Origin: an uncultured Clostridia bacterium
GTDB lineage: Bacteria > Bacillota > Clostridia > Christensenellales > Borkfalkiaceae
Length of the DNA: 64,000 nucleotides
Reading direction: 5' to 3'
Assembly (NCBI GenBank): GCA_944363645.1
Contig: CALVUR010000002.1
Coordinates: 62,001 to 126,000 of the forward strand
Both the position numbers and the translations under genes were made by a program. Below are positions 44,749-57,582 of this stretch, one piece after another; position 1 is the stretch's first letter; the number at the start of each line of letters is the position of its first letter. The notes beneath the pieces were generated by a model. That model saw only the letters and a list, made by a program, of their open reading frames with translations, searched no databases and was not told the DNA's origin.

Positions 44749-44781
44749 AAAAAGCGTATCCACGCAAGTAGATACGCTTTT
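44749..44781 (-). terminator. Terminator of the rpsL-rpsG-fusA-tuf operon
   Basis: AAAGCGTATC and GATACGCTTT with a 10-nt loop and a T-run on the minus strand. Confidence 0.92.
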
Positions 44782-44800
44782 ATAAATTGTTTGTTTTTAA

Positions 44801-46021
44801 TTATTTAATGATTGAAGCAACAACGCCTGAGCCAACAGTTCTGCCACCTTCACGAATAGCGAAACGAAGACCTTCTTCGATAGCGATTGGTGTGATGAGG
44901 CTTACAGTGATGGTAACGTGGTCACCAGGCATAACCATTTCAACGCCTTCTGGAAGGGTGATTTGACCGGTAACGTCAGTTGTTCTGAAGTAGAATTGTG
45001 GACGATAGTTGTTGAAGAATGGTGTGTGTCTGCCACCTTCTGCTTGTGTTAAAACGTAAACTTGACCAGTGAATTCTGTGTGTGGGTGAATTGAACCTGG
45101 TTTAGCGATAACTTGACCACGTTCAACGTTCTTTCTGTCGATACCACGTAATAAAGCACCAACGTTGTCACCAGCTTGAGCTTCGTCAAGAAGTTTACGG
45201 AACATTTCAAGACCGGTAATAACTGTGTTAGTTGTCTTATCTTTAAGACCAACGATTTCAGCAGGATCACCAACGTGAGCAACACCTCTTTCAACACGGC
45301 CGGTAGCAACTGTACCACGACCAGAAATGGTGAATACGTCTTCTACAGGAAGTAAGAATGGCTTGCTGTCTTCTCTTGCTGGAGTTGGGATGTAAGAATC
45401 GATTGCATCCATAAGTTCGAGAATGCATTTGCATTCTGGAGCAGCTAATACTTCAGCATCTGAGCAACCGCTTGTAGCTTTTTCTAAAGCCTTTAAAGCA
45501 GAACCGCGGATGATTGGGGTATCGTCGCCTGGGAATTCATATTCGTTAAGAAGTTCTCTAACTTCCATTTCAACGAGGTCTAAAAGTTCTGGATCGTCAA
45601 CTTGGTCGATCTTGTTTAAGAATACAACGATGTAAGGAACGCCTACTTGACGAGCGAGAAGGATGTGTTCTCTTGTTTGGGGCATTGGACCGTCAGTAGC
45701 AGCAACTACGAGGATAGCACCGTCCATTTGAGCAGCACCAGTGATCATGTTCTTAACGTAGTCAGCGTGGCCTGGGCAGTCAACGTGAGCATAGTGACGA
45801 CTTGCAGTTTGGTATTCAACGTGAGCAGTGTTGATTGTAATACCTCTTGCTTTTTCTTCAGGTGCTTTATCGATTTCATCGTATCTCATTTTAGCAGCCT
45901 GACCGTTGCAAGCCAAAACCATGGTGATTGCAGCAGTTAAAGTGGTTTTACCGTGGTCAACGTGACCGATTGTACCTACGTTTACGTGTGGTTTACTTCT
46001 GTCAAATTTAGCCTTTGCCAT
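44801..46021 (-). CDS. tuf: Elongation factor Tu
   Basis: EF-Tu carries aminoacyl-tRNA to the ribosome. At 406 residues it is slightly longer than usual, due to an insertion of about 10 residues in the G domain ([18 protein letters not shown]). G1 [18 protein letters not shown] and NKID are intact. It is the last gene of the str operon and has GGAGG before the start. No repeat copies occur in it or in the rest of this operon. Confidence 0.98.
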   Translation of the reverse strand: MAKAKFDRSKPHVNVGTIGHVDHGKTTLTAAITMVLACNGQAAKMRYDEIDKAPEEKARGITINTAHVEYQTASRHYAHVDCPGHADYVKNMITGAAQMDGAILVVAATDGPMPQTREHILLARQVGVPYIVVFLNKIDQVDDPELLDLVEMEVRELLNEYEFPGDDTPIIRGSALKALEKATSGCSDAEVLAAPECKCILELMDAIDSYIPTPAREDSKPFLLPVEDVFTISGRGTVATGRVERGVAHVGDPAEIVGLKDKTTNTVITGLEMFRKLLDEAQAGDNVGALLRGIDRKNVERGQVIAKPGSIHPHTEFTGQVYVLTQAEGGRHTPFFNNYRPQFYFRTTDVTGQITLPEGVEMVMPGDHVTITVSLITPIAIEEGLRFAIREGGRTVGSGVVASIIK

Positions 46022-46104
46022 AATGTTTTTGTTTCCTCCGAATTTTAAAAATTATTTTTTGTTTGTTAATTGATTTTATTTTTTAAGCGCATCAGCGCAA
46101 AAGT

Positions 46105-48186
46105 TTAATTTTCGTTTGTAGCCCTGTCGCCAATAATCTTTTCAGCAACAGACTTTGGTACTTCGTTGTAGTGGGTAAACTGCATTGTGTATTGACCCCT
46201 ACCTTGTGTCCTCGATCTTAAATCGGTTGCGTAACCGAACATTTCTGAAAGAGGAATTTCGGCATCGATAACCTTAGCACCGTTTCTGTCATCAGTACCA
46301 ACGATTGAGCCCCTTCTTGAAGAAACGTCACCCATTAAATCACCAAAGTAATCGTCTGGGGTAACAATTTCAACTTTCATAATAGGTTCTAACAAAACAG
46401 GTTTAGCACGTTTAACGCCATCCTTGAATGCCATTGAACCAGCGATTTTGAAAGCGATTTCAGATGAGTCAACTTCGTGGTAACTACCGTCATAAACAGT
46501 AGCCTTAAAGTCAACGACTTCGTAGCCAGCCAAAATACCGTTTTTAGCGGCTTCTTCGATACCTTTTCTAATAGGTTCGATATATTCCTTGGGGATAGAA
46601 CCACCAACAGTCTTGTCTTCAAATACAAAGCCAGAGCCTGGTTCCAAAGGTTCGAATGTAACCTTACAGTGACCATATTGACCTTTACCACCAGATTGGC
46701 GTTTATATAAGCCTTCAGCATCAACTGCTTGACGGAATGTTTCCCTGTAAGCAACTTGAGGTTTACCAACAGTTGCCTCAACCCTGAATTCACGAAGTAA
46801 CCTGTCAACGATAATTTCAAGGTGTAATTCACCCATACCGGCGATAATGGTTTGACCAGTTTCGTTATCGGTATAGAACTTGAAAGAAGGATCTTCTTCG
46901 GCAAGTTTTAATAAAGACATTGTCATCTTTTCTTGACCGGCTTTGGTCTTTGGTTCGATGGCAACACGGATAACAGGATCTGGGAATTCCATCTGCTCTA
47001 AAATAATAGGATGAGCTTCGTCACAGAGTGTATCACCTGTAGATGTATCTTTTAAACCGACGATAGCGCAGATATCACCAGCATAAATTTCAGAAATTTC
47101 TTCACGGTGGTTAGCGTGCATAAGTAAAAGCCTGCCTACCCTTTCACGTTTACCCTTTGTACTGTTGTAAACGTAAGAACCTGAAGTTAAGTGACCAGAG
47201 TATACCCTGAAGAATGCGATTTTACCAACAAATGGGTCTGCAACAATTTTAAATGCCAAACCAGAGAAAGGTTCGTCATCACTTGTTAACCTTTGTTCTT
47301 CTTCGCCCTTGTTGTTTACACCGACAACGTGGTCGATATCTAAAGGACTTGGAAGGAAGTCAACAATAGCGTCTAATAAATGTTGAACGCCCTTGTTGCG
47401 GTAACTTGAACCGCATAAAACGGGAACGAGTTGCATTGAGGTTGTGCCTTTTCTAATAACACGCTTTAACTCTTCAACGGTGATTTCTTCACCTAAAAGG
47501 AATTTTTCACCGAGTTCGTCATCAATGTTGGCACATGCTTCAACGAGTTGTTCTCTGTAATAATCTGCTTCGTCTTTATATTCGTCAGGGATGCTGACGA
47601 TTTCTTCTTCTTTACCAAGCGCATCGTGATAAATGATAGCGTCTTGATTGATTAAGTCAATGATACCGGTAAAAGTGTCTTCTTTACCGATAGGTAACGT
47701 AATAGGAATGGCGTTTGCACCGAGTCTGTCGTGCATCATTTGAACTGCGCCTTTAAAGTTGGCACCGTTTATATCCATCTTATTAACGTAAGCTATTCTT
47801 GGTACGTGGTATTTATCTGCCTGACGCCAAACTGTTTCGCTTTGGGGTTCGACACCACCCTTTGCGCAAAACGTAGCTACTGCACCGTCTAATACTCTTA
47901 ACGACCTTTCAACCTCTACTGTGAAGTCTACGTGTCCCGGTGTATCAATTATGTTGATGCGATTACCCTTCCAGAAGCAAGTTGTAGCGGCTGAAGTAAT
48001 TGTAATGCCCCTTTCTTGTTCCTGAATCATCCAATCCATTGTGGCTGCGCCTTCATGGACTTCCCCCAATTTGTGGGTTTTACCTGTATAGAACAGAATT
48101 CGCTCCGTAGTTGTAGTCTTACCAGCATCGATGTGAGCCATAATACCAATATTTCTGGTATTTTTAAGTTCAACTTGTCTTGGCAT
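46105..48186 (-). CDS. fusA: Elongation factor G
   Basis: EF-G (693 residues) drives ribosome translocation. G1 [23 protein letters not shown] and NKMD are present, and all five domains are accounted for by length. It lies 12 nt after rpsG, with TAGGTGA before the ATG. A short GCGC-stem hairpin (46087-46098) separates it from tuf. Confidence 0.99.
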   Translation of the reverse strand: MPRQVELKNTRNIGIMAHIDAGKTTTTERILFYTGKTHKLGEVHEGAATMDWMIQEQERGITITSAATTCFWKGNRINIIDTPGHVDFTVEVERSLRVLDGAVATFCAKGGVEPQSETVWRQADKYHVPRIAYVNKMDINGANFKGAVQMMHDRLGANAIPITLPIGKEDTFTGIIDLINQDAIIYHDALGKEEEIVSIPDEYKDEADYYREQLVEACANIDDELGEKFLLGEEITVEELKRVIRKGTTSMQLVPVLCGSSYRNKGVQHLLDAIVDFLPSPLDIDHVVGVNNKGEEEQRLTSDDEPFSGLAFKIVADPFVGKIAFFRVYSGHLTSGSYVYNSTKGKRERVGRLLLMHANHREEISEIYAGDICAIVGLKDTSTGDTLCDEAHPIILEQMEFPDPVIRVAIEPKTKAGQEKMTMSLLKLAEEDPSFKFYTDNETGQTIIAGMGELHLEIIVDRLLREFRVEATVGKPQVAYRETFRQAVDAEGLYKRQSGGKGQYGHCKVTFEPLEPGSGFVFEDKTVGGSIPKEYIEPIRKGIEEAAKNGILAGYEVVDFKATVYDGSYHEVDSSEIAFKIAGSMAFKDGVKRAKPVLLEPIMKVEIVTPDDYFGDLMGDVSSRRGSIVGTDDRNGAKVIDAEIPLSEMFGYATDLRSRTQGRGQYTMQFTHYNEVPKSVAEKIIGDRATNEN

Positions 48187-48198
48187 TTTTCACCTATA

Positions 48199-48669
48199 TT
48201 ACCAACGGAAGTGTGCAAACGCTTTGTTTGCTTCAGCATTCCTGTGCATTTCTTCCTTTTTCTTAACAGCGTTACCTGTATTGTTGGAAGCATCTATAAG
48301 TTCGTTAGCGAGCCTTGCATACATATCACGATCACTACGTTTTCTTGCATTAGCAACGATCCAACGAATAGCTAAAGTCTGTCTTCTTTCTTCCCTGATT
48401 TCGATAGGAACTTGGTAGTTAGAACCGCCAACACGTCTTGCCTTAACTTCAAGTTGAGGTTTAACGTTTTCTAATGCTTGATTGAAAACTTCCATAGGTT
48501 CTTTACCAGTCTTTTCGCTCATCATGGTAAAAGCATCATAAACGATGCCTTGTGCAATACCCTTTTTACCGTCGAGCATAACTTGGTTGATAAGTTTAGT
48601 AACAACCTTGCTGCCGTACATTGGATCGGGTAGCACGTCCCTTTTTGGGACAGAGCCTCTTCTTGGCAT
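48199..48669 (-). CDS. rpsG: 30S ribosomal protein S7
   Basis: S7 (156 residues) nucleates assembly of the 30S head. [20 protein letters not shown] and the [15 protein letters not shown] stretch are typical. AAAAGGAGAT precedes the ATG. In E. coli S7 represses this operon by binding between rpsL and rpsG; the same gap here holds a structured element. Confidence 0.99.
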   Translation of the reverse strand: MPRRGSVPKRDVLPDPMYGSKVVTKLINQVMLDGKKGIAQGIVYDAFTMMSEKTGKEPMEVFNQALENVKPQLEVKARRVGGSNYQVPIEIREERRQTLAIRWIVANARKRSDRDMYARLANELIDASNNTGNAVKKKEEMHRNAEANKAFAHFRW

Positions 48670-48785
48670 ATTAGTAATCTCCTTTTATTATTTTTTGGGC
48701 ACTTGCCCTTGTACAGCTATCGCACTTGACATTATTATATAAAATAACGCAGGCGAACCTTCTCCCCTTTAGTTAGGGAATACTG

Positions 48786-48834
48786 CCTACTTGGCTTCGG
48801 GCAAATACCATGGTCGATATTCCGAATAAGTAGG
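48786..48834 (-). promoter_or_regulatory. Structured RNA element between rpsL and rpsG
   Basis: In the minus-strand transcript CCTACTT pairs with AAGTAGG and, inside, TTCGG with CCGAA, closing a loop that holds ACCATGGT. The 5' arm (48810-48826) is also complementary to 49248-49266 before rpsL. It is a candidate S7 binding and autoregulation site. Confidence 0.65.
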
Positions 48835-48855
48835 TAAAATTTGTTAAATAGTCAA

Positions 48856-49227
48856 TTATTTAGGTTTCTTTGCGCCGTATTTTGAACGTGCTTGTTTACG
48901 TTTTGCAACGCCAGCGGTATCTAATGTACCACGGATGATGTGATACCTAACACCAGGTAAATCTCTTACCCTACCGCCCCTAATTAAAACAGAACTGTGT
49001 TCTTGAAGGTTGTGACCTTCGCCTGGAATGTAAACAGTACCTTCCTGCTTGTTGGTCAACCTAATCCTTGCTATCTTACGCATTGCAGAGTTAGGTTTTT
49101 TTGGTGAAGTTGTTGTAACTGAAAGACAAACGCCTCTTCTTTGTGGACAAGAATCCAAGATTGGTGATTTGCTTTTTTCAACAGCCGTACGTCTGCTATG
49201 CTTGATAATCTGGTTAATTGTTGGCAT
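48856..49227 (-). CDS. rpsL: 30S ribosomal protein S12
   Basis: S12 (123 residues) is part of the decoding centre. The [10 protein letters not shown] loop is normal (Lys43 kept). In the second conserved loop the protein reads [13 protein letters not shown], with Arg88 (AGA) where nearly all bacteria have Lys; the equivalent K88R change gives streptomycin resistance in Mycobacterium tuberculosis. AGGAGG precedes the ATG. Confidence 0.99.
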   Translation of the reverse strand: MPTINQIIKHSRRTAVEKSKSPILDSCPQRRGVCLSVTTTSPKKPNSAMRKIARIRLTNKQEGTVYIPGEGHNLQEHSSVLIRGGRVRDLPGVRYHIIRGTLDTAGVAKRKQARSKYGAKKPK

Positions 49228-49247
49228 GTTTTACCTCCTTTTAAGAT

Positions 49248-49266
49248 TTCGGAATATTTCGACCAT
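49248..49266 (-). promoter_or_regulatory. Leader segment complementary to the rpsL-rpsG gap
   Basis: ATGGTCGAAATATTCCGAA in the transcript, just before the rpsL ribosome site, can pair with UUCGGAAUAUCGACCAU after rpsL (17 bp with a 2-nt bulge). Confidence 0.6.
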
Positions 49267-49455
49267 AAGCCAATTTAGGCCCATGGATGAAAAACATTTT
49301 TTTGTTAGGCTTTTTAGCCTTTTAAAAGTGTGATTTACTTTAAAAGCGTTTTTTGAATGGTCAAAATTCCACTTTATAAGCGTAATTAGGTGCATACACC
49401 CAAAAATTTTTGTAATTTTAGCAAAAATTGGGTAAAATTGCCCCTTCGTCTAAAA

Positions 49456-49484
49456 ATTCTATCATTTTTTAACTTAATAGTCAA
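49456..49484 (-). promoter_or_regulatory. Promoter of the rpsL operon
   Basis: TTGACT and TAGAAT with a 17-nt spacer, giving a leader of about 220 nt. Confidence 0.8.
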
Positions 49485-49568
49485 CAAAATTCACGCATTT
49501 ATACAGATATGCAATATTTAATTACATATATAATTGCCAAAAATCAACTATTAAATTCAAAATTGACC

Positions 49569-49597
49569 TAAAAAGGGCGACTTTGCACCCTTTTTAG
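49569..49597 (-). terminator. Terminator of rpoBC
   Basis: AAAAAGGG and CCCTTTTT arms with a 10-nt loop and a T-run on the minus strand. Confidence 0.8.
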
Positions 49598-49612
49598 AGA
49601 TAATTTTAACAA

Positions 49613-52600
49613 TTAGGACTGAGCGTTTTCGTTTGTGTCTTGAACGTTATTGATTTGTGGGTTTAAAAGTTTGTAATCTTTTACGCCTGTACCAGCGGGG
49701 ATAAGTTTACCGATGATAACGTTTTCTTTTAAGCCAACCAATGGGTCAATCTTATTCTTGATAGCGGCTTCGGTCAAAACTTTTGCTGTTTCTTGGAAGG
49801 ATGCAGCCGATAAGAAACTTTCGGTTGCGAGTGAAGCCTTTGTAATACCCAAAAGTGTACGTTTTGCGGTTGCTGGTCTTAAACCTTTGTCCATTGCCTT
49901 TTCGTTTTCTTCTTCGAAACGGTTAAGGTCAACAGATTCGCCCGGTAATAATTCTGTATCACCGCAGTTTTCAACACGAACTTTACGCAACATTTGACGA
50001 ATGATAATTTCAACGTGTTTATCGTTGATATCAACGCCTTGCGCACGGTAAACGGCTTGAACTTCACTTAAAATGTAGTCTTGAACGCCCTTTACGCCTT
50101 GAGTCCTTAAAATATCTTGTGGGTAAACAGAACCAGATGTCAAAACCCTACCAGGTTCAACAACGTCGCCTGTTTTAACCTTTAAGTCAGCAGAGAATGG
50201 GATTGGGTAATCTTTAACACTTTCTTTACCTGCGCCTTCGCCCTTTACGATAACGTGGCGTAAACCATCCCTTTCTTCAACGGTAACAATACCGCTTGTT
50301 TCACAAACAATTGCTTGACCTTTTGGACGACGAGCCTCAAACAACTCTTCAATCCTTGGCAAACCTTGTGTGATGTCGCCGGTGGATGCGATACCGCCGG
50401 TGTGGAATGTTCTCATGGTAAGTTGTGTACCTGGTTCACCGATTGATTGAGCAGCGATAACGCCAACTGCTTCACCGATGTTTACAGGTAAGTTGTTACT
50501 CATGTTCTTACCATAACATTTTACGCAAACGCCATTTTTAGAACGGCAAGTGAAAGTGCTTCTTATCAAGACCTTGTTAATGCCAGCCTTGATGATTTCT
50601 TTTGCTTGTTCTTCAGAAATCATTGTATCGGCAGGAACGATAACTTGACCTTGTTTTTCATGACCTTCTGGGTAACATACATCGTCGATAGTAAACCTAC
50701 CGATAATACGGTCTTCTAAAGATTCGATAACCTTTTCTTTGTTACCTTCAAAGCCAACGATGTTTGAAACCCAAACACCCCTTGGTTTTTCGCCTGTGCC
50801 TTCATAGCAGTCTTCTTCACGAATGATAACGTTGTGGGAAACGTCAACAAGACGCCTTGTAAGATAACCAGAGTCGGCTGTCTTTAAAGCGGTGTCGGCT
50901 AAGCCCTTACGACCACCGTGAGATGAGATGAAGTATTCCAAAACGGAAAGACCTTCACGGAAGCATGATTTAACAGGGATTTCAATGGTTTTACCATTAG
51001 GATCTGACATAAGACCACGCATACCAACGAGTTGTTTGATTTGGTCGATAGAACCACGTGCACCAGAGTCAGCCATCATGGTGATAGGATTGAATTTGTC
51101 GGTGTCTTGAGAGATTTCTTTAGAAACGTCTTCAGTAGCCTGTGTCCAAATATCAACCACTTTTCTATATCTTTCGTTTTCCGTCAAAAGACCTCTTGAA
51201 TGAAGTTTATCAACACGCAAAACTTGTTTTTCTGCTTCATCAAGGATGGAAGCCTTTCTTTCAGGAATGTGCATATCAAATACGCTTGTTGTCAAACCAG
51301 CGATTGTTGAATATTTATAACCTAAAGCCTTAATGCTATCGAGAACTTCGGCAGCAAGTGGTGAGCCACCCGTTTTGAAGCAAGCATTAACGATCTTTTT
51401 AAGGTCGCCTTTTTTAACAAGGTTGTTAACTTCAAGGTCGCAGTAATCTTTTGGTTCAACACGCTTGCAAAGACCGATATTTTGTGGAATTGAACGGTTG
51501 AAAATGATTCTACCTGTGGTAGTTTTAACCATTTTGCTTACCTTTTCGCCGTCGGGTGTTGTAGCCGTCATGCGGACAAAAATTTCGTCTTGTAAGTGAA
51601 GTTGCTTGGTTTGGTAAGCGATAATTGCCTCGTCTGGGGTGTAAATACCAGCGGTATAAAGTTCGCCATTTTCGTCTTCTCTAAATTTGGCGTTGTACTT
51701 TTTACCGTGTTCACGCCTTACGATTGTCAAGTAATAACAACCTAAAACCATGTCCTGTGTTGGGGACATAACAGGCTTACCGTCGGCAAGTTTTAAGATG
51801 TTGTTTGAAGAAAGCATCAAATATCTTGCTTCGGCTTGCGCTTCGATAGAAAGCGGAACGTGAACTGACATTTGGTCGCCGTCGAAGTCGGCGTTGAATG
51901 CACCACAAACAAGTGGGTGAAGTTTAATTGCCCTACCTTCAATCAAGACAGGTTCAAACGCCTGAATTGAAAGACGGTGAAGTGTTGGCGCACGGTTTAA
52001 TAATACGGGGTGATCCTTAATAACGCTTTCAAGAATTTCCCATACGCAAGGTTTCATCCTTTCGACCATACGCTTTGCGCTTTTAATATTGTGGCATTGG
52101 TTGGTTTCAACCAATTTTTTCATTACGAAAGGTTTAAACAATTCGATTGCCATTTCTTTTGGCAAACCGCATTGATAAATTTTAAGTTCTGGACCGACAA
52201 CGATAACTGAACGACCTGAATAGTCAACACGTTTACCGAGTAAGTTTTGTCTAAAACGACCTTGTTTACCCTTTAACATGCCAGAAAGTGATTTTAAATC
52301 ACGGTTGCCAGCACCTGTAACAGGTTTACTTCTTCTGCCGTTATCTAAAAGTGCGTCAACGGCTTCTTGAAGCATCCTTTTTTCGTTTCTGGTAATGATA
52401 TCAGGTGCGCCCTGTTCCATTGCCTTACGAAGTCTGTTGTTGCGGTTGATAACCCTACGATATAAGTCGTTTAAGTCGCTTGTTGCGAACCTTCCGCCTT
52501 CTAACGGAACCATAGGACGAAGTTCGGGTGGAATAACGGGAATTACATCCAAAATCATCCATTGTGGAAGGTTACCACTGCGGTGGAAGGCTTCTAATAT

Positions 52601-53239
52601 ATCGAGCCTTTTAACCGCTTTAATTCTCTTTTGTCCAGATGGGCTTGTTTCGATAATTTCCCTTACTTCAGCAATTTCCTTTTGAAGGTCAACTGCCATT
52701 AAAAGTTCTTTAATCGCTTCAGCACCCATACCGCATTTGAATGAGTCTGGACCGAATTTTTCGATTGCGTTTTCCTTTTCGGTATCGTTGATAACTTGTT
52801 TGTAAACAAAGTCGGTCTTGCCGGGATCTAAAACAATGTAGTTAGCAAAGTATAAAACTTGTTCTAATTGCTTTGGACTCATGTCAAGGACCAAACCGAT
52901 TCTTGAAGGAACGCCCCTGAAATACCAGATGTGTGAAACGGGGGCAGCAAGTTCGATGTGCCCCATACGCTCACGCCTTACTTTTGCACGTGTAACTTCT
53001 ACACCGCATTTATCACAGATAACGCCTTTATAGCGTATTCTTTTATATTTTCCGCAATGACATTCCCAATCTTTCATAGGCCCGAAAATCTTTTCGCAGA
53101 AAAGACCGTCTCTTTCGGGTTTTTGGGTGCGGTAGTTTATGGTTTCAGATTTTGTAACTTCACCATAAGACCAGCCCCTAATTTTTTCAGGGGAAGCGAC
53201 ACCTATTTGAATAGCGTCAAAATTGTTAAGTTCAAACAT
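49613..53239 (-). CDS. rpoC: RNA polymerase beta' subunit
   Basis: Beta' (1208 residues) holds the catalytic Mg2+: [16 protein letters not shown]. The N-terminal zinc site is [19 protein letters not shown], and the second zinc motif ([13 protein letters not shown]) is near residue 880. Length is that of Firmicutes beta' without large insertions. It follows rpoB by 19 nt. Confidence 0.99.
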   Translation of the reverse strand: MFELNNFDAIQIGVASPEKIRGWSYGEVTKSETINYRTQKPERDGLFCEKIFGPMKDWECHCGKYKRIRYKGVICDKCGVEVTRAKVRRERMGHIELAAPVSHIWYFRGVPSRIGLVLDMSPKQLEQVLYFANYIVLDPGKTDFVYKQVINDTEKENAIEKFGPDSFKCGMGAEAIKELLMAVDLQKEIAEVREIIETSPSGQKRIKAVKRLDILEAFHRSGNLPQWMILDVIPVIPPELRPMVPLEGGRFATSDLNDLYRRVINRNNRLRKAMEQGAPDIITRNEKRMLQEAVDALLDNGRRSKPVTGAGNRDLKSLSGMLKGKQGRFRQNLLGKRVDYSGRSVIVVGPELKIYQCGLPKEMAIELFKPFVMKKLVETNQCHNIKSAKRMVERMKPCVWEILESVIKDHPVLLNRAPTLHRLSIQAFEPVLIEGRAIKLHPLVCGAFNADFDGDQMSVHVPLSIEAQAEARYLMLSSNNILKLADGKPVMSPTQDMVLGCYYLTIVRREHGKKYNAKFREDENGELYTAGIYTPDEAIIAYQTKQLHLQDEIFVRMTATTPDGEKVSKMVKTTTGRIIFNRSIPQNIGLCKRVEPKDYCDLEVNNLVKKGDLKKIVNACFKTGGSPLAAEVLDSIKALGYKYSTIAGLTTSVFDMHIPERKASILDEAEKQVLRVDKLHSRGLLTENERYRKVVDIWTQATEDVSKEISQDTDKFNPITMMADSGARGSIDQIKQLVGMRGLMSDPNGKTIEIPVKSCFREGLSVLEYFISSHGGRKGLADTALKTADSGYLTRRLVDVSHNVIIREEDCYEGTGEKPRGVWVSNIVGFEGNKEKVIESLEDRIIGRFTIDDVCYPEGHEKQGQVIVPADTMISEEQAKEIIKAGINKVLIRSTFTCRSKNGVCVKCYGKNMSNNLPVNIGEAVGVIAAQSIGEPGTQLTMRTFHTGGIASTGDITQGLPRIEELFEARRPKGQAIVCETSGIVTVEERDGLRHVIVKGEGAGKESVKDYPIPFSADLKVKTGDVVEPGRVLTSGSVYPQDILRTQGVKGVQDYILSEVQAVYRAQGVDINDKHVEIIIRQMLRKVRVENCGDTELLPGESVDLNRFEEENEKAMDKGLRPATAKRTLLGITKASLATESFLSAASFQETAKVLTEAAIKNKIDPLVGLKENVIIGKLIPAGTGVKDYKLLNPQINNVQDTNENAQS

Positions 53240-53258
53240 CTATTTTACTACCTCCCAA

Positions 53259-56200
53259 TTAGTCGTTGTCATCAAAATCGTCATCAAGGTCGAGATTGTC
53301 CATATTTTCAAGACTATCTTCGCTCCAATCTTCGTCGTCAAGTAAGTCTTCACTTGTGTAACGATAATCATCAAGTTCGTCATATTCGTCGTCGTCAAAC
53401 AAGTCAACTTCGCCACTTTCTTCTTCGTGAACGATTTCTTCTTCATCAACGCTAAGGTCAACGCTTTCAGTCTTTTCTCTTTCAGGAATCATCATTCTTT
53501 CATCGACTTCGTCGTCTTCAAGTTCTTTAAGTGAGATTTCGTCGCCCGTTTCGGTCAATACCTTCATATCGAGTGCGAGTGATTGAAGTTCTTTAAGAAG
53601 TACCTTAAATGATGCTGGGATACCAGGTTCTGAATTGTCGTCGCCCTTGTTTACGATTGAATCGTAAGTCTTTCTTCTACCGACAATATCGTCCGATTTT
53701 ACGGTTAAGATTTCTTGTAAAATGTGTGCTGCGCCATATGCTTCCAAAGCCCAAACTTCCATTTCACCGAAACGTTGACCACCCATTTGAGCCTTACCGC
53801 CAAGTGGTTGTTGTGTAACAAGTGAGTATGGACCTGTGGACCTTGCGTGGATCTTATCGTCAACCAAGTGGTGAAGTTTGATCATGTACATTTGACCAAC
53901 AGTTGAGCGGTTTTCAAAAGGCTCACCCGTTCTGCCATCGTATAGTTGAATCTTACCGTCGACTTCGCCGTCTGGGTTTACGATTTGGTTTTCAGCAAGT
54001 AATTGTTTGATTTCGTCGCCCGTTGCGCCGTCAAATACGGGGGTGGCGATCTTCCAACCGAGTTGTTTACATACAAGACCAAGGTGTACTTCAAGCACCT
54101 GACCGATGTTCATACGAGAAGGAACGCCCAACGGGTTAAGTAAAATTTGAAGTGGGGTACCATCGGCAAGGAAAGGCATATCATATCTTGGCAATACCCT
54201 TGAAATAACACCCTTGTTACCGTGTCTACCAGCCATCTTGTCGCCGACAGAGATTTTACGTTTTTGAGCAATGTAAACTCTTACGAGTTTGTTTACCCCT
54301 GGTGGCAACTCGTCTTTATTAGCCCTTGTAAAGATTTTAACATCTACGACGATACCGCTTTCACCGTGTGGTACACGTAAAGATGTATCCCTAACTTCCC
54401 TTGCCTTTTCACCGAAAATGGCACGAAGCAATCTTTCTTCTGGGGTGAGTTCGGTTTCGCCCTTTGGCGTAACCTTACCAACTAATATATCACCGCTGAC
54501 AACTTCTGCACCGATTCTTATGATGCCGTCAGCGTCTAAGTCTTTTAATGCGTCTTCACCAACGTTGGGAATTTCACGTGTGATTTCTTCTTCACCAAGT
54601 TTGGTATCACGTGCTTCAGTTTCGTGTTCTTCAATGTGGATTGAAGTAAAGACGTCGTCTTGAACTAATTCTTCAGAAAGCAAAATTGCGTCTTCGTAGT
54701 TATAACCTTCCCACGTCATGAAGCCGATAAGGATATTTCTACCTAAAGCAAGTTCGCCGTTTGAAGTTGCAGGACCGTCAGCCAAAATGTCGCCCGTTTT
54801 AACCTTGTCGCCCGTTGAAACGATTGGGCGTTGGTTGATACATGTGCCTTGGTTTGAACGTTGGAATTTTTTGAGATTATATTCGTGATCTACGCCTTCG
54901 TCGTCGCAAATAATAATCTTGTCGCCAGAAACAGATTTAACAACACCTGATTCTTTAGCGATTGCCATTACGCCCGAGTCGTAAGCAATTTTTGCTTCGA
55001 TACCCGTACCAACGATTGCGTTTTCAGGTTTCAAAAGTGGAACGGCTTGACGTTGCATGTTTGAACCCATCAACGTTCTGTGCGTATCGTCGCTTTCCAA
55101 GAAAGGAATAAGTGCGGTAGCAACAGATACAAGTTGCATTGGGGATACGTCCATATAGTCGATATGTCCCCTTTCAACTTCGGCGATATCTTCCCTATGA
55201 CGGCAAGAAACACGTTCGTTTACGAACCTACCTTGATCGTCTAATGGTTCGTTTGCTTGTGCAACGATGAATTCATCTTCTTCGTCAGCAGTCAAATATC
55301 TTACGTCGTCAGTAACAACGCCTGTTTCTTTATCAACACGCCTATAAGGTGTTTCGATAAAGCCGTATTCGTTTACCTTTGCGTAAGTTGTAAGTGATGA
55401 GATAAGACCGATGTTTTGACCTTCTGGCGTTTCGATAGGACACATTCTGCCGTAGTGTGTATAGTGTACGTCACGGACTTCAAAGGTTGCCCTTTCTCTA
55501 TTTAAACCGCCAGGACCTAAAGCGGATAACTTCCTTTTGTGGGTAAGTTCTGCAATGGGGTTTGTTTGGTCCATAAATTGTGAAAGTTGTGATGAACCAA
55601 AGAATTCTTTAATTGCAGAGTTTACCGGTCTTATGTTGATTAAACCTTGTGGTGTAACTTCTTTTGGATCTTGCGTGGACATCCTTTCTTTGATAAGACG
55701 TTCAAGCCTTGCAATACCGATCCTGAATTGGTTTTGAAGTAATTCGCCAACAGACCTTACACGGCGGTTGCCTAAGTGGTCGATGTTGTCTACTTCACCG
55801 ATGCCGTAGCAAAGGTCAAGGTTTACAGAGATTGATGCGATAATATCGTCAACAGTAATGTGTTTGTGGTTTAAAACGTTTAAAAGTGGCTTAATGGTCT
55901 TTCTTGTTTCAGCGTCAAGTTTTTCGTTTACGCCACCTTCTAAAAGTTTGAAGAATTCTACGCAAGCAACAACGAATTTTCTTCTTTGTTCTTTGCGTTT
56001 TTCAGCGTTCTTCTTTGTTTCTGGCTTTTCTGCCAAACTTTCTTCAGAATTTTCTTCTGTGTAGTAAAGAGCGTTAATGCTGTCTGTAAGTTGTTCGCCG
56101 GCGTCTTCAATACCGATTTCCCTTGCCAAATCTTTAACTTGTTCAGCAAACTTAAGTGATGGGTAGTGAATGGTATCAATCAAGCCGAAAAATCTTGGGT

Positions 56201-57257
56201 TTAAACCTGTAACTGCTTTAAAACTTACAGTATTGTTTGCAATGATTTTGTGCTTTTTGTCGCCAACTTTAACAAAAATTTCGTTTACGCCAGCATCACG
56301 AATTTCAACTGCTTTTTCACGGCTGATAACTTCGCCGGCACTTGCCAAAATTTCGCCTTCGCTTGAGATAACATCTTCTGCTAAGGTTAAGCCAACAATA
56401 CGAACAGCCAAATTTAAGCGTTTGTTGAATTTATAACGACCAACTTTTGCTAAGTCATAGCGACGTGGATCGAAAAATACATTTCTTAAATTGATTTTAA
56501 CGGCTTCGTCGTTAGGTACTTCGCCCGGACGAAGACGGCGGTAAAGTTCGTATAAACCTTCCTTAACGGTTTTGGTGCTATCCTTTTCGATAGTTGCGTT
56601 GATATATTCGTCGTCGCCGAAAAGGTCGAGAATTTCTTTATTAGATTCGAAGCCAAGGGCACGCAAAAGGATGCTGACCTGAAGTTTCCTTGTACGGTCA
56701 ACCTTGATCCATAAAACTTTTTGACTGTCTTGTTCAAGTTCAAGCCAAGCACCACGGTTTGGAATTACTGTTGTGCCGTAAAGTTTTTTACCTGATTTAT
56801 CAAAAGTAAATGCGTTGTATACACCCGGGGAACGTACAAGCTGGGATACAATAACCCTTTCAGCACCATTGATAATAAACGAGCCGTTGTCCGTCATCTT
56901 TGGGATATCACCCATAAATACATCTTGATCAATGATGTCGCCGGTAATCTTGTTTATAAGCCTTACGTTTACCCTTAACGGAATTGCGTAGGTCGCATCA
57001 CGGTCACGACATTCTTTTTCACTGTATTTTGGCTTGTCTATTAGTTTATGGTCCAAAAAATAAAGTTCAAAACGGTCAGAGAAGTCGGTTATCGGTGAAT
57101 AGTCTTCAAAAACCTCCGCAATACCCTCGTCTATAAAGGCTTGGTAAGAGTCCTTTTGAACTTCGACAAGGTTTGGCATTTCTTGCGAGCCTTTTATGCG
57201 TGAAAAGGTTCTTCTTTCTACGTTACCAAACATCGCTGACGGTAAATTTCGTGTCAT
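53259..57257 (-). CDS. rpoB: RNA polymerase beta subunit with acidic C-terminal tail
   Basis: Beta (1332 residues) is the second large polymerase subunit. The rifampicin pocket reads [20 protein letters not shown] followed by [11 protein letters not shown]; Thr and Ala at E. coli positions 518 and 522 are normal for Firmicutes, but Lys replaces Arg529. The usual end ([12 protein letters not shown]) is followed by about 90 residues, the last 60 very acidic ([30 protein letters not shown]). Translation starts at ATG 57257 after GGAGCG. Confidence 0.99.
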   Translation of the reverse strand: MTRNLPSAMFGNVERRTFSRIKGSQEMPNLVEVQKDSYQAFIDEGIAEVFEDYSPITDFSDRFELYFLDHKLIDKPKYSEKECRDRDATYAIPLRVNVRLINKITGDIIDQDVFMGDIPKMTDNGSFIINGAERVIVSQLVRSPGVYNAFTFDKSGKKLYGTTVIPNRGAWLELEQDSQKVLWIKVDRTRKLQVSILLRALGFESNKEILDLFGDDEYINATIEKDSTKTVKEGLYELYRRLRPGEVPNDEAVKINLRNVFFDPRRYDLAKVGRYKFNKRLNLAVRIVGLTLAEDVISSEGEILASAGEVISREKAVEIRDAGVNEIFVKVGDKKHKIIANNTVSFKAVTGLNPRFFGLIDTIHYPSLKFAEQVKDLAREIGIEDAGEQLTDSINALYYTEENSEESLAEKPETKKNAEKRKEQRRKFVVACVEFFKLLEGGVNEKLDAETRKTIKPLLNVLNHKHITVDDIIASISVNLDLCYGIGEVDNIDHLGNRRVRSVGELLQNQFRIGIARLERLIKERMSTQDPKEVTPQGLINIRPVNSAIKEFFGSSQLSQFMDQTNPIAELTHKRKLSALGPGGLNRERATFEVRDVHYTHYGRMCPIETPEGQNIGLISSLTTYAKVNEYGFIETPYRRVDKETGVVTDDVRYLTADEEDEFIVAQANEPLDDQGRFVNERVSCRHREDIAEVERGHIDYMDVSPMQLVSVATALIPFLESDDTHRTLMGSNMQRQAVPLLKPENAIVGTGIEAKIAYDSGVMAIAKESGVVKSVSGDKIIICDDEGVDHEYNLKKFQRSNQGTCINQRPIVSTGDKVKTGDILADGPATSNGELALGRNILIGFMTWEGYNYEDAILLSEELVQDDVFTSIHIEEHETEARDTKLGEEEITREIPNVGEDALKDLDADGIIRIGAEVVSGDILVGKVTPKGETELTPEERLLRAIFGEKAREVRDTSLRVPHGESGIVVDVKIFTRANKDELPPGVNKLVRVYIAQKRKISVGDKMAGRHGNKGVISRVLPRYDMPFLADGTPLQILLNPLGVPSRMNIGQVLEVHLGLVCKQLGWKIATPVFDGATGDEIKQLLAENQIVNPDGEVDGKIQLYDGRTGEPFENRSTVGQMYMIKLHHLVDDKIHARSTGPYSLVTQQPLGGKAQMGGQRFGEMEVWALEAYGAAHILQEILTVKSDDIVGRRKTYDSIVNKGDDNSEPGIPASFKVLLKELQSLALDMKVLTETGDEISLKELEDDEVDERMMIPEREKTESVDLSVDEEEIVHEEESGEVDLFDDDEYDELDDYRYTSEDLLDDEDWSEDSLENMDNLDLDDDFDDND

Positions 57258-57338
57258 TAGCTTCGCTCCTTTTTACTGATATTGCTAACTTTTTCAAAAA
57301 AATTTCACAACATATTGTTAAGTTGCGGTTTTTTACAC

Positions 57339-57352
57339 CACAACCGGTTGTG
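57339..57352. promoter_or_regulatory. 14-bp palindrome in the rpoB leader
   Basis: CACAACCGGTTGTG, perfect palindrome in the leader of about 200 nt; a T-run follows on the plus strand. Confidence 0.55.
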
Positions 57353-57460
57353 TTTTTTTACGCCGTTCGCCAAAAATCGCACATATTCTCAATAATTTTT
57401 GAGCATTAAAATTGTGTGTTTTTGCCTTTTTTACATAATACGGCAGTATAGCATTTTACT

Positions 57461-57489
57461 ATTATAGCCATACCCGCTTGCGTTGTCAA
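57461..57489 (-). promoter_or_regulatory. Promoter of rpoBC
   Basis: Consensus TTGACA and TATAAT with a 17-nt spacer on the minus strand. Confidence 0.88.
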
Positions 57490-57550
57490 GCATTTCACGC
57501 ATATATTTTATATTTTTTTAGTAATTTTTTTATATTTTTATTATTTATAT

Positions 57551-57582
57551 ATATGCCCTTACCTTATATATGCCCTTACCTT
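57551..57582. repeat. Tandem repeat, 17-bp period x 2
   Basis: ATATGCCCTTACCTT occurs twice, 17 bp apart, at the left edge of the unusual tract. Confidence 0.8.
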
